The notes under the pieces: generated by a model
The model's input: the letters and a program-made list of their open reading frames with translations, nothing else
What the model was told of the DNA's origin: nothing
Databases searched by the model: none
In this document: in pieces, positions 1 through 6,111 of the stretch
Layout of the letters: each line of letters begins with the position of its first letter
How positions within the stretch are numbered: position 1 is the first letter of the stretch
Made by a program: the position numbers and the translations under genes
NCBI GenBank assembly: GCA_934667465.1
Contig: CAKUMG010000279.1
Coordinates: forward strand, 1-7,163
Reading direction: 5' to 3'
Length of the DNA: 7,163 nucleotides
Source of the DNA: an uncultured Actinoplanes sp.
Lineage (GTDB): Bacteria; Actinomycetota; Actinomycetes; Mycobacteriales; Micromonosporaceae

Positions 1-1287
1 TTCCTGGCCGGGGTGGCGGGGTTCGCCGGGACCCTGGGCCTGTCGGTGAGCCGGTACCGTGCCTCGGTGCTCGCGGAGGAGCGCGTGGCCGCCACGTCGG
101 GGGCGGTGCTGTCCGGGCTGCGTGACGTCGTGGCCGCCGGCGCGGAGGGGCACGCCGCGGAGCTGGCCGGGACGCCGATCGGCGAGCAGGCGGCGGCGGA
201 GCGGGCGCTGGCCCGGGTGGCGGTGCTGCGTACGGTCTGCTTCGCCGTCGGCGGGTGGGTGCCGCTGGTGCTCCTGCTCGCCTCGGCCCGGCGGCTCGTC
301 GGTGAGGGTCTCACCGCGGGTGAGGTCATGGGTGGCCTCGTCTATGTTCTGTTCGGGCTGCAGCCGGCACTCAGCGCGTTCATCGGCGGGGTTGGTGGCA
401 GCGGGTTGCGGCTGCTCGTCACTCTCGGTCGCATCCTGGACCGGGGCTCCGCGCCGTCACCCGCCGGGCCGCCGGTCGCGCCCCGGGGCTACCGGGTGCG
501 GCTGAAGAAGGTGACCTTCGCGTACGGCCCGCAATCCGAGCCCGTCCTGCGCCGGCTGCGGCTGACGATCCCGCAGGGTGACCATCTCGTCGTCGTCGGG
601 CCCAGCGGCATCGGCAAGTCCACGCTCGCCGCCCTGCTGTGCGGCACGGTCCGGCCGGACGAGGGATCGGTGCTGGTGGGCGGCGTGGATCCGGCCGTGA
701 TGCCGGCCGGTGAGCGGGTCCTGATCCCGCAGGAGGCGTACGTGTTCACCGGCACGGTGCGCGACAACCTGACCTACCTGCGTCCCGGCGCCACGTCCCG
801 GCAGATCGCGGCGGCCGTGGCGGCGGTGGGCGCCGGTGCGCTGGTCGCCCGGCTGGGTGGCCTGGACGCGGTGGTCGCGCCGGGGCGGCTGTCGGCCGGG
901 GAACGGCAGCTGGTGGCGCTGGCCCGGGCCCACCTGTCGCGGGCCCGGCTGACGGTGCTCGACGAGGCGACCTGCCATCTGGACCACGAGGCCGAACGGC
1001 GGGTGGAGGAGGCGTTCGCCGCGCGCGACGGGACCCTGGTGGTGATCGCACACCGGATGAGCTCGGCCCTGCGCGGGCGGCGGGTGCTGGTGCTCGACGG
1101 GGTGAGCGCGGCGATCGGCGATCACGCCACTCTGGAGCGGACGTCGTCGCTCTACCGCGAGCTGCTCGGCCGGTGGCAGGCGGTTTCGCCGGCCGGCGGC
1201 GGCCGAGGCGATGCCGTTGCCGGTGATGGAGGTCCCGGACGGGTATCGGTCGCCCGGGACGCCCTATGGTTCGAGGCTACGCCATAG
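1..1287 (+). CDS. ABC exporter, fused permease/ATPase, 5'-truncated (RamB/AmfA-like)
   Basis: This is the 3' part of a half-size ABC exporter; frame 1 is open from the first base, so the true start lies outside the window. The first ~150 codons are the end of the membrane domain, with hydrophobic helices near bases 220-300 and 325-400. A nucleotide-binding domain follows (about 490-1180). Visible motifs are Walker A GPSGIGKST (598-624), Q-loop IPQEAYVF, signature LSAGERQ (889-909, a variant of LSGGQ), Walker B LTVLDE (949-966), D-loop CHLD and H-loop histidine (1051-1053), so the ATPase looks functional. From family knowledge, the DEATCHLD stretch and the ending LYRELLGRW recall RamA/RamB and AmfA/AmfB, exporters of SapB-type class III lanthipeptides. 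The convergent LuxR-type regulator supports this reading, but the substrate is inference. After the domain there is an unusual low-complexity tail of about 37 residues, the end of which lies inside inverted repeats. The stop is TAG. Confidence 0.9.
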   Translation, partial: FLAGVAGFAGTLGLSVSRYRASVLAEERVAATSGAVLSGLRDVVAAGAEGHAAELAGTPIGEQAAAERALARVAVLRTVCFAVGGWVPLVLLLASARRLVGEGLTAGEVMGGLVYVLFGLQPALSAFIGGVGGSGLRLLVTLGRILDRGSAPSPAGPPVAPRGYRVRLKKVTFAYGPQSEPVLRRLRLTIPQGDHLVVVGPSGIGKSTLAALLCGTVRPDEGSVLVGGVDPAVMPAGERVLIPQEAYVFTGTVRDNLTYLRPGATSRQIAAAVAAVGAGALVARLGGLDAVVAPGRLSAGERQLVALARAHLSRARLTVLDEATCHLDHEAERRVEEAFAARDGTLVVIAHRMSSALRGRRVLVLDGVSAAIGDHATLERTSSLYRELLGRWQAVSPAGGGRGDAVAGDGGPGRVSVARDALWFEATP

Positions 1288-1337
1288 ACGCGCGTTCCTG
1301 AACCGTCCGGGCAGCACCCGGGCGTACCGATACCCGT
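1239..1337. repeat. Long-arm inverted repeat across the exporter 3' end
   Basis: The left arm at 1239-1258 (ACGGGTATCGGT followed by CGCCCGGG) recurs inverted at 1317-1337, broken only by one extra base at 1325. The spacer is 58 bases. Nested inside are CTATGG/CCATAG (1264-1269 and 1282-1287, the latter containing the exporter stop codon) and CCGGG/CCCGG (1307-1311 and 1317-1321). Another pair, GTCCCGG/CCGGGAC, lies at 1232-1238 and 1254-1260. The arms could form a large hairpin at the end of the exporter transcript and serve as a terminator between convergent genes. They could equally be ends of a small inserted element or paired protein-binding sites. There is no T-tract. Confidence 0.6.
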
Positions 1338-1360
1338 GACCTGTTGTCCGATGGCGGAGC

Positions 1361-1384
1361 CGGCCGGTCAGGCCCACCCGGCCG
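1361..1384 (-). terminator. Possible hairpin at the regulator stop codon
   Basis: CGGCCGG (1361-1367) pairs with CCGGCCG (1378-1384) around a 10-base loop. The loop contains the regulator's TGA (1370-1368). The G/C-only stem without a T-tract fits a weak high-GC actinomycete terminator. Because the stop codon sits in the loop, it would act on the mRNA only after translation ends, so the role is tentative. Confidence 0.3.
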
Positions 1385-2060
1385 TCTGGACGATGCGGAT
1401 CGCCTCGATCCTGGTCCTGGCCCCCGTCTTGTTCAGCACCCGCGACAGGTGGTTGCGGACCGTTCCCTGGCTCAGGTGCAACCTGGCAGCGATGTCACAG
1501 ACCGGCGCCCCCTCGCTGGCCAGCCGGAGGACCTCGCGTTCGCGGCTGGTGAGGGGGTTGCGCTTTGCCGTCGTCAGGGCGGCCAGTGCCATCCGCGGGT
1601 CCAGCACCGCCTCGCCGCGGGCGAGCCGGCGGACGCTCGCGACCAGGTCCTCGGGGGCGGCCTCGATGGCTATCAGCCCGACCTGCGGCGCCAGCCCGAC
1701 CAGCTGGCCCAGGGTGTCCCCGGGTCGTTCGTGGTCGGTGATCACCAGCACCCTGGTGTCGGGCAGCGCCGCACAGATGTTGCCGCAGAACTCGTCGACC
1801 GTGTCGGGCAGGTCGTGGTCGATCACGACGACGCGGGGCAGCTGACGGCGGGCCAGCGCCAGCAGCTCGGCATGGCGCGACTCGACGACGACGTGCATGT
1901 CGGTGGATTGGGTCAGCGTGCTGGACAACGCCGCCGCGACCAGCAGACTCCGGTGGCCGAGGACGACAGTGATCGGGGGCGCCTGCCCCAGCGACGGTGC
2001 GGAGTTGCGGGCCCGGCCGCGCTGCACGATCCGGGCATTCCCCACCCTTCCGTTCACCAC
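1368..2060 (-). CDS. NarL/DesR-type response regulator with degenerate receiver (RamR/AmfR-like)
   Basis: A 230-residue transcription regulator with an N-terminal receiver-like domain (about residues 29-150) and a C-terminal LuxR/NarL helix-turn-helix (about 168-230; LTSREREVLRLASEG and LSQGTVRNHLSRVLNKTGAR). The TVRNHLS...KTGAR...A.RI...GWA ending is typical of DesR-type regulators and of RamR/AmfR. The receiver keeps the phosphoacceptor aspartate (VVVID81) and a threonine after strand 4 (T108). The acidic pair expected after strand 1 is Gly-His (residues 35-36), and the usual lysine is isoleucine (about 132). Normal phosphorylation is therefore doubtful, and this may be an atypical, ligand- or expression-controlled regulator. 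The start is uncertain: GTG at 2060 is the furthest upstream possibility, GTG at 2057 or 2027 are alternatives, and no strong ribosome site fixes it. No histidine kinase gene is adjacent. It is convergent with the exporter, which suggests control of that locus. Confidence 0.88.
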   Translation of the reverse strand: MVNGRVGNARIVQRGRARNSAPSLGQAPPITVVLGHRSLLVAAALSSTLTQSTDMHVVVESRHAELLALARRQLPRVVVIDHDLPDTVDEFCGNICAALPDTRVLVITDHERPGDTLGQLVGLAPQVGLIAIEAAPEDLVASVRRLARGEAVLDPRMALAALTTAKRNPLTSREREVLRLASEGAPVCDIAARLHLSQGTVRNHLSRVLNKTGARTRIEAIRIVQTAGWA

Positions 2061-2136
2061 GGCACCGTGACGGCTGGTGCACCTCTTCCTGGTCCGGACC
2101 GATGGAGAGGGAGGCGGTCACGGCGCAGTACGTCGG

Positions 2137-2153
2137 CAATGTGATTCACATTG
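2137..2153. promoter_or_regulatory. Perfect 17-bp operator-like palindrome
   Basis: CAATGTGATTCACATTG has two perfect 8-base arms around a single central T. It begins about 75 bases upstream of the regulator's first possible GTG and overlaps the predicted transcription start of the promoter at 2156-2184. That position suits a repressor site, for example autoregulation or control by a GntR-, TetR- or BldD-like factor. The GTGA...TCAC core faintly recalls early descriptions of BldD half-sites, but I cannot assign a regulator. Confidence 0.6.
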
Positions 2154-2155
2154 TC

Positions 2156-2184
2156 ATTATCCGTTAAGCGCGCGGAAGCGTCCA
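2156..2184 (-). promoter_or_regulatory. Candidate promoter of the response-regulator gene
   Basis: Read on the minus strand there is a -35-like TGGACG (2184-2179), a 17-base spacer and a -10-like GATAAT (2161-2156). Transcription would start near 2149, inside the perfect palindrome, leaving a leader of about 90 bases before the regulator GTG. The spacing is ideal and the -10 is good, but the -35 matches only 4 of 6 consensus bases. Confidence 0.45.
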
Positions 2185-2194
2185 GCTCAGCAAT

Positions 2195-2211
2195 TTCCCC
2201 CTTCAGGGGAA
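2195..2211. promoter_or_regulatory. Inverted repeat just upstream of the -35 element
   Basis: TTCCCC (2195-2200) and GGGGAA (2206-2211) form a perfect 6-5-6 inverted repeat around CTTCA. Its centre lies about 54 bases before the predicted start site of the regulator promoter, a common place for an activator site. It could also form a small hairpin in any transcript reading through from selO. Confidence 0.45.
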
Positions 2212-2541
2212 TTAATCGGAACGAAGATTCCCGACATGCCCCGCTGTTGACATCTAGCAGGAAATTTGGCATGCCCGGCCGAAGCGACGGTCCTCGCGGC
2301 CCGATTCCCGATGCATTCCGGGATGCGGAAACCGGATACGCGCAGCGTCGGCCACATCGCGCCGCGGCGGAACATGAAACAATTTTGACATCCCTCCTTC
2401 GCGCGAAATGGCAATCCGCAATTCGTCGCCGCTATCCGGAACATCCGGCGCGTGGCCTTTGACCGTGTCTCACCGAAACGAGCGTTGTTGCGTGCAGGAA
2501 TTGCGACTCACCCCAAAATGGATGAACCGGGAATACCCGCC

Positions 2542-2697
2542 TCAGCCGAGGTGCGACGGCACCGGGCGGCCCGTCGGGGTCACCTCGGCGGTGAGCATGC
2601 CGGCGATGGCGTCGGCGAGGAAGTCGCCGACCGCGAGCCACTGCGGATCGTGGCCGTCGCGCTCGGCACGGCCCTCGGCGTCGGCGGCGGCGGTCGT
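2542..2697 (-). CDS. Small hypothetical protein with ACG start, or remnant with a lost start codon
   Basis: Directly behind selO, and in its frame after the TGA, 59 codons stay open to a TGA at 2544-2542. Nearly all third positions are G or C, the protein is acidic and helix-like rather than Arg-rich, and the other frames look like shadows, so this is a strong coding signal. There is no ATG or GTG before the last third. However, AGGTGG (2709-2704) sits 6 bases before ACG (2697-2695), exactly where a start should be. Starting there gives about 51 residues, including DPQWLAVGDFLADAIAGMLT (a likely amphipathic helix) and ending PVPSHLG. One base change would make the ACG an ATG, so either ACG is used as a rare start or the start codon has been lost. 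I recognise no family. It would be co-transcribed with selO. Confidence 0.4.
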   Translation of the reverse strand, partial: TTAAADAEGRAERDGHDPQWLAVGDFLADAIAGMLTAEVTPTGRPVPSHLG

Positions 2698-2721
2698 GGT
2701 GCACCACCTGACCGGCGCGGG

Positions 2722-4179
2722 TCAGGTCCCGCAGAACGTCCGGTACGCGCCGAAGGCGGGCGGTGCCGCCGCGGCGTACCGCTCGAGGCCGGGGCGCTCG
2801 TCGTACGGTGCGGTGACGGCCTCGAGGAGCCGCCCGAGCGGGTCCAGGTCGCCGTCGGTCGCCGCGGTCAGGGCCTCCTCGACGAGGTGGTTGCGGGGGA
2901 TGTAGACGGGGTTCACCCGGTCCATCGCGGCGGTGTCCGGCTCGAGGGCGCGCCAGCGGGCCACCCAGTCGCCGAGTTCCGGGACGACGAGGACGCCCGC
3001 GCCCCGGCCGGCGGCGGAGAGGGTGCGGAAGAACGACGTGTAGTCGACGTTGCCCGCGTGGAGCAGAGGCGGCAGCTCGTCGATCAGGGCCCGGTCCGCG
3101 CCGGCGGGCAGGCCGAGCTTGGCCCGCATGCCGGCCGACCACGCGGCGTCGTACTGCCGGGGGAAGTCGCCCAGGGCCCGGGTCGCCACGGTGACCGCCT
3201 GCTGCTCGTCGTCGTGCAGCAGCGGGAGCAGCGCCTCCGCGAGCCGGGCCAGGTTCCACTGGGCGATGCGCGGCTGGTTGCCGTACGCGTAGCGCCCGTC
3301 GTGGTCGATCGAGCTGTAGACGGTGGCCGGGTCGTAGGCGTCCAGGAACGCGCACGGCCCGTAGTCGATGGTCTCGCCGGAGATCGTCATGTTGTCGGTG
3401 TTCATCACGCCGTGCACGAAGCCCACCAGCATCCACCGGGCGATCAGGGCCGCCTGGGCGGAGACCACCGCCTCGAACAGGGCCTCGTACGGGTTGTCCG
3501 CGCCGGCGGCCTGCGGGTAGTGCCGGCCGATCGCGTGGTCCGCGAGGCGCCGCAACAGCGCGACGTCGCCCGTGGCGCGGGCGTACTGGAAGCTGCCCAC
3601 CCGCAGATGACTGGCGGCGACCCGGGCGAGCACGGCCCCCGGCAACAGCCCGGTCTCGCGACGCACGGTGCGGCCGGTCGCCACCACGCCGAGCGACCGC
3701 GTGGTGGGGATGCCCAGCGCGTGCATGGCGGCGCTGACGACGTGCTCCCGCAGCATCGGGCCGACCGCGGCCAGGCCGTCGCCGCCGCGGGCGAAGGGCG
3801 TGCGCCCCGAGCCCTTGAGGTGCAGGTCGCGCACGCGCCCGCCGGGATCGGTCAGCTCGCCGAGCAGCAGCGCGCGCCCGTCGCCGAGCCGCGGGCTGTA
3901 CCCGCCGAACTGGTGACCCGCATAGGCCTGCGCCACCGGCGTCGCGCCGGCCGGGACGGCGGTGCCGGTCAGCAGCCCCACCCCGCCGGGGCCGCGCAGC
4001 CCGGCGGCGTCCAGGCCCAGCTCGGCGGCGAGCGCCTCGCCGAGGACCAGCAGCCGGGCCTCCGGAGCCGGCTCGGCCTGCCACGGCACGGCCAGCTCCG
4101 GCAGGTCGCGGGCGAAGCGGTGGTCCAGGGCGACGGTGGGCAGCGGGGCGATGGTCACCAGCCGACGGTACCCCGGCAC
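2722..4179 (-). CDS. selO: Protein adenylyltransferase SelO (YdiU/UPF0061 family)
   Basis: A full-length SelO pseudokinase-fold enzyme, 485 residues against the usual ~480. From family knowledge, these transfer AMP from ATP to Ser, Thr or Tyr of target proteins and are linked to redox stress. Conserved blocks in order are [18 protein letters not shown] (86-103), [15 protein letters not shown] (121-135, nucleotide binding), [20 protein letters not shown] (144-163), HGVMNTDNM (256-264), DYGP (272-275, DFG-equivalent), [13 protein letters not shown] (291-303) and the C-terminal FCGT. Cys483, third from the end, matches the regulatory cysteine position (selenocysteine in many animal SelO proteins), and Cys276 could be a disulfide partner. 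The start is GTG at 4179; GTG at 4158 would give 478 residues beginning VTIAPLPTV, which looks at least as natural. Neither has a strong ribosome site. It diverges from the dehydrogenase gene. Confidence 0.96.
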   Translation of the reverse strand: MPGYRRLVTIAPLPTVALDHRFARDLPELAVPWQAEPAPEARLLVLGEALAAELGLDAAGLRGPGGVGLLTGTAVPAGATPVAQAYAGHQFGGYSPRLGDGRALLLGELTDPGGRVRDLHLKGSGRTPFARGGDGLAAVGPMLREHVVSAAMHALGIPTTRSLGVVATGRTVRRETGLLPGAVLARVAASHLRVGSFQYARATGDVALLRRLADHAIGRHYPQAAGADNPYEALFEAVVSAQAALIARWMLVGFVHGVMNTDNMTISGETIDYGPCAFLDAYDPATVYSSIDHDGRYAYGNQPRIAQWNLARLAEALLPLLHDDEQQAVTVATRALGDFPRQYDAAWSAGMRAKLGLPAGADRALIDELPPLLHAGNVDYTSFFRTLSAAGRGAGVLVVPELGDWVARWRALEPDTAAMDRVNPVYIPRNHLVEEALTAATDGDLDPLGRLLEAVTAPYDERPGLERYAAAAPPAFGAYRTFCGT

Positions 4180-4253
4180 CGGTCGTCGTTTGATCCCCGT
4201 TGCGCAGGGTAGCCCGACAGCCCAGTGGGCGGGACGAGCGTGGGAGGCACGAC
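4180..4253. promoter_or_regulatory. Divergent intergenic region between selO and the dehydrogenase
   Basis: These 74 bases must carry start signals for both directions unless selO begins at 4158. On the minus strand TACCCT (4211-4206) could be a selO -10, but no good -35 lies 17 bases upstream. The near-palindrome GCCCAGTGGGC (4220-4230, 5-base arms) is a possible shared operator. The plus-strand ribosome site GGGAGG (4242-4247) lies 6 bases before the dehydrogenase GTG and is convincing. Promoter placement is weak. Confidence 0.3.
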
Positions 4254-5399
4254 GTGCAAGCGATGGTGTACCGGGGCCCGTACCGGGTCCGGGTCCAGGA
4301 GAAGGACCGGCCGACGATCGAGCACCCCAACGATGCGATCGTCCGGGTGACGCGCGCCGCGATCTGCGGCTCCGACCTGCACCTTTACCACGGGCTGATG
4401 CCCGACACCCGGGTCGGCACGACGTTCGGGCACGAGTTCGTCGGCGTGGTCGACGAGGTCGGGCCGTCGGTGCGCAGCCTCAAGGCCGGCGACCGGGTCA
4501 TGGTGCCGTTCAACATCTTCTGCGGCAGCTGCTACTTCTGCGCCCGGGGGCTGTACTCGAACTGCCACAACGTGAACCCGAACGCGACAGCGGTCGGCGG
4601 CATCTACGGCTACTCGCACACCAGCGGCGGCTACGACGGCGGGCAGGCGGAGTACGTACGGGTGCCGCTGGCGGACGTCGGGCCCAGCATCATCCCCGAC
4701 TGGATGGACGAGGACGACGCCGTCCTGCTCACCGACGCGCTCGCGACCGGCTACTTCGGCGCGCAGCTCGGCGACATCGTCGAGGGTGACGTCGTGGTGG
4801 TGTTCGGCGCCGGTCCGGTCGGCCTCTACGCCGCCAAGTCGGCGTGGCTGATGGGTGCCGGGCGGGTCATCGTCATCGACCACCTGGACTACCGGCTGCA
4901 GAAGGCTGCCGAGTTCGCGCACGCCGAGACGTACAACTTCAGCGAGTACGACGACATCATCGTGCACCTGAAGAAGATCACCGACCACCTCGGCGCGGAC
5001 GTCGTCATCGACGCGGTGGGCGCCGAGGCCGACGGCAACGCCACCCAGCACATCACCGCCGCCAAGCTGAAGCTGCAGGGCGGGTCGCCCGTCGCGCTCA
5101 ACTGGGCCATCGACTCCGTACGCAAGGGTGGCACGATCTCGGTGATGGGTGCCTACGGCCCGCTGTTCAGCGCGGTGAAGTTCGGCGACGCCATGAACAA
5201 GGGCCTGACGCTGCGGATGAACCAGTGCCCGGTCAAGCGGCAGTGGCCCCGGCTGTTCGAGCACATCAAGAACGGCTACCTCAAGCCCAGCGACATCGTG
5301 ACGCACCGGATCCCGCTGGAGCACATCGCCGAGGGGTACCACATCTTCTCGTCCAAGCTCGACGGCTGCATCAAGCCCCTGATCGTGCCGAACGCCTGA
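4254..5399 (+). CDS. Zinc-dependent alcohol dehydrogenase, formaldehyde-dehydrogenase-like MDR family
   Basis: A 381-residue medium-chain dehydrogenase/reductase, cytosolic, expected to oxidise an alcohol or aldehyde adduct with NAD. GTG at 4254 is chosen because GGGAGG lies 6 bases before it and the protein then begins in the family manner ([14 protein letters not shown]). The catalytic zinc is predicted at Cys38 (ICGSDLH) and His60 (GHEFVG), with Asp161 ([10 protein letters not shown]) the likely third ligand, as in formaldehyde dehydrogenases. The structural zinc site is complete: Cys90, 93, 96 and 104 ([15 protein letters not shown]). The Rossmann motif is GAGPVG (185-190), followed by VIVID with Asp209, which favours NAD over NADP. 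The 'formaldehyde dehydrogenase-like' label is by overall pattern, and the substrate cannot be read from sequence. The next gene starts 11 bases after its stop, so the two are probably co-transcribed and may act together. Confidence 0.93.
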   Translation: MQAMVYRGPYRVRVQEKDRPTIEHPNDAIVRVTRAAICGSDLHLYHGLMPDTRVGTTFGHEFVGVVDEVGPSVRSLKAGDRVMVPFNIFCGSCYFCARGLYSNCHNVNPNATAVGGIYGYSHTSGGYDGGQAEYVRVPLADVGPSIIPDWMDEDDAVLLTDALATGYFGAQLGDIVEGDVVVVFGAGPVGLYAAKSAWLMGAGRVIVIDHLDYRLQKAAEFAHAETYNFSEYDDIIVHLKKITDHLGADVVIDAVGAEADGNATQHITAAKLKLQGGSPVALNWAIDSVRKGGTISVMGAYGPLFSAVKFGDAMNKGLTLRMNQCPVKRQWPRLFEHIKNGYLKPSDIVTHRIPLEHIAEGYHIFSSKLDGCIKPLIVPNA

Positions 5400-5410
5400 G
5401 GGAGCGCACC

Positions 5411-5980
5411 ATGGCCTACACCGCGGACAAACCGAAGAACCCGGAGACCAGCGAGCAGCTCCGGGCCCGCATCCCCGGCTGGGGCGCCGACCTCGACCCG
5501 GCGGACCGCCCGTCGGTGCCGCGGGAGAAGTACGACCCCACGTTCGCCGGCGCCTGGTGGGACTTCCCCGAGCGCCAGGAGGAGAAGCAGCCCCGGGAAC
5601 GCTCGATCGAGCACAAGTTCCTGACGCCCGTGTTCGGCACCGCGAGCCCGCCGAAGGGTGTCTCCGGGGCGATCCGCCGGCTCGCCTACCGCCGCTACAG
5701 CGAGGGCCGGGCCGCGCACTGGCTGCTGCTGGTCGCCGCCGACCGGGTCGACGCCGCGGGCAGCACCGTCGCCTCGATCTTCACCCGCCACCCGGACAAC
5801 CCGATCGCCGAGACCGGGGTGCTGGGCGAGGCGGGCCACCGGCCGGTGGCGTCGAGAAAGGGCAACCGCGTCGATGTACGGCACCAGGCGCTGGACCCCG
5901 TCATCGTCGCAGCCCCGTGGATCGCGGCGGGCGGGATCGCGTACGCCCTGATCCGCACCGCCCGTCGCCGCCGCTCCTGA
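5411..5980 (+). CDS. Conserved hypothetical protein with C-terminal membrane anchor
   Basis: A 189-residue protein starting at ATG 5411, with GAGGGAG just before it at about 7-base spacing. I recognise the type as a conserved actinobacterial protein of unknown function, often found next to formaldehyde-dehydrogenase-like genes. That association is from memory and unverified. The N-terminal half is polar and rich in Pro, Trp and charge (IPGWGADLDPADRPSVP, residues 21-37; WWDFPER, 49-55). The middle carries SIEHKFLTPVFGTASPPKG (65-83) and a hydrophobic helix HWLLLVAADRVDA (103-115). The end is a likely transmembrane helix (about 162-182) followed by RTARRRRS, giving a positive cytoplasmic tail or tail-anchor. 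There is no signal peptide, Cys cluster or known enzyme motif. The tight spacing suggests it supports or tethers the dehydrogenase at the membrane, which is inference. Confidence 0.88.
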   Translation: MAYTADKPKNPETSEQLRARIPGWGADLDPADRPSVPREKYDPTFAGAWWDFPERQEEKQPRERSIEHKFLTPVFGTASPPKGVSGAIRRLAYRRYSEGRAAHWLLLVAADRVDAAGSTVASIFTRHPDNPIAETGVLGEAGHRPVASRKGNRVDVRHQALDPVIVAAPWIAAGGIAYALIRTARRRRS

Positions 5981-6028
5981 CGGACGCGTGCCCCTCCGAT
6001 CGACGGACCCGTTCCGGCGGTCGGCCGA

Positions 6029-6056
6029 CTCCGGCCCGCCCCGCGGCGGGCCGGAG
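6029..6056 (+). terminator. Strong 12-bp hairpin after the dehydrogenase operon
   Basis: CTCCGGCCCGCC (6029-6040) and its exact complement GGCGGGCCGGAG (6045-6056) form a perfect 12-bp stem with loop CCGC. It begins 48 bases after the stop at 5980 and ends 55 bases before the kinase ATG. It has no T-tract, as is common for G/C-rich actinomycete terminators. It probably ends the dehydrogenase operon and separates it from the kinase gene. Confidence 0.75.
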
Positions 6057-6087
6057 GGGATGCGGGTATCGTCCGTCCCCATTGACG

Positions 6088-6097
6088 GATCGCGATC
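6088..6097. promoter_or_regulatory. Perfect 10-bp palindrome before the kinase ribosome site
   Basis: GATCGCGATC is a perfect palindrome 14 bases before the kinase ATG. A TANNNT element, TATCGT (6067-6072), lies upstream and might be a -10, though its -35 position would fall in the terminator stem. The palindrome could be an operator or chance in G/C-rich DNA. Confidence 0.25.
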
Positions 6098-6111
6098 GGG
6101 GGCTCGGCGGG

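Larger units (their letters stand above)
2061..2541. other. AT-richer intergenic region, no convincing gene
   Basis: This roughly 480-base stretch lies between the response regulator and the small frame behind selO. It is visibly richer in A/T than its neighbours (runs such as AATTTCC, GAAATTTGG and CAATTTTGAC), and no frame shows the G/C-rich third position of the surrounding genes. It holds the promoter and two palindromes described separately. It also has two copies of TTGACATC (2247-2254 and 2385-2392), the short inverted repeat CCGGA-ACA-TCCGG (2436-2448) and an 8-base inverted pair CGCAATTC/GAATTGCG (2417-2424 and 2498-2505). Neither TTGACA is followed by a credible -10 on the plus strand at normal spacing. 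An extended regulatory region or a small RNA is possible but not shown. Confidence 0.6.

Noticed and set aside
2247..2390. Two plus-strand TTGACA boxes considered as -35 elements
   Set aside because: Neither is followed by a TANNNT -10 at 16-19 bases, and no plus-strand gene lies downstream before selO's antisense strand.
2187..2444. An 85-codon minus-strand frame with several Cys, considered as a ribosomal peptide precursor
   Set aside because: It shows no leader motif such as LFxLQ, no class III core pattern, no clear ribosome site, and overlaps the regulator promoter.
2151..2462. A 103-codon plus-strand frame in the AT-richer gap
   Set aside because: It has no ribosome site and no coding-type third-position bias, and it runs through the palindromes and promoter-like elements.
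2722..2724. selO TGA considered as a selenocysteine codon
   Set aside because: The conserved C-terminal cysteine is already present at position 483 followed by GT, the normal SelO ending, and I saw no selenocysteine insertion hairpin immediately after the TGA.
2452..4212. A 586-codon open frame on the plus strand
   Set aside because: It lies antisense to selO, whose conserved motifs are unmistakable. The long frame is a by-product of high GC, and its product is low-complexity and matches no family.
2432..4330. A 632-codon open frame on the minus strand overlapping selO
   Set aside because: It is out of frame with selO and its product is dominated by Arg, Pro and Gly, a typical shadow of a G/C-rich gene.
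4155..5342. A 395-codon minus-strand frame opposite the dehydrogenase
   Set aside because: It is antisense to a gene with complete zinc and Rossmann motifs, and its product (Val, Asp, His and Arg rich) has no recognisable domain.
6082..6087. TTGACG considered as a -35 box for the kinase gene
   Set aside because: It lies only 24 bases before the start codon, which leaves no room for a -10 element and transcription start upstream of the ribosome site.
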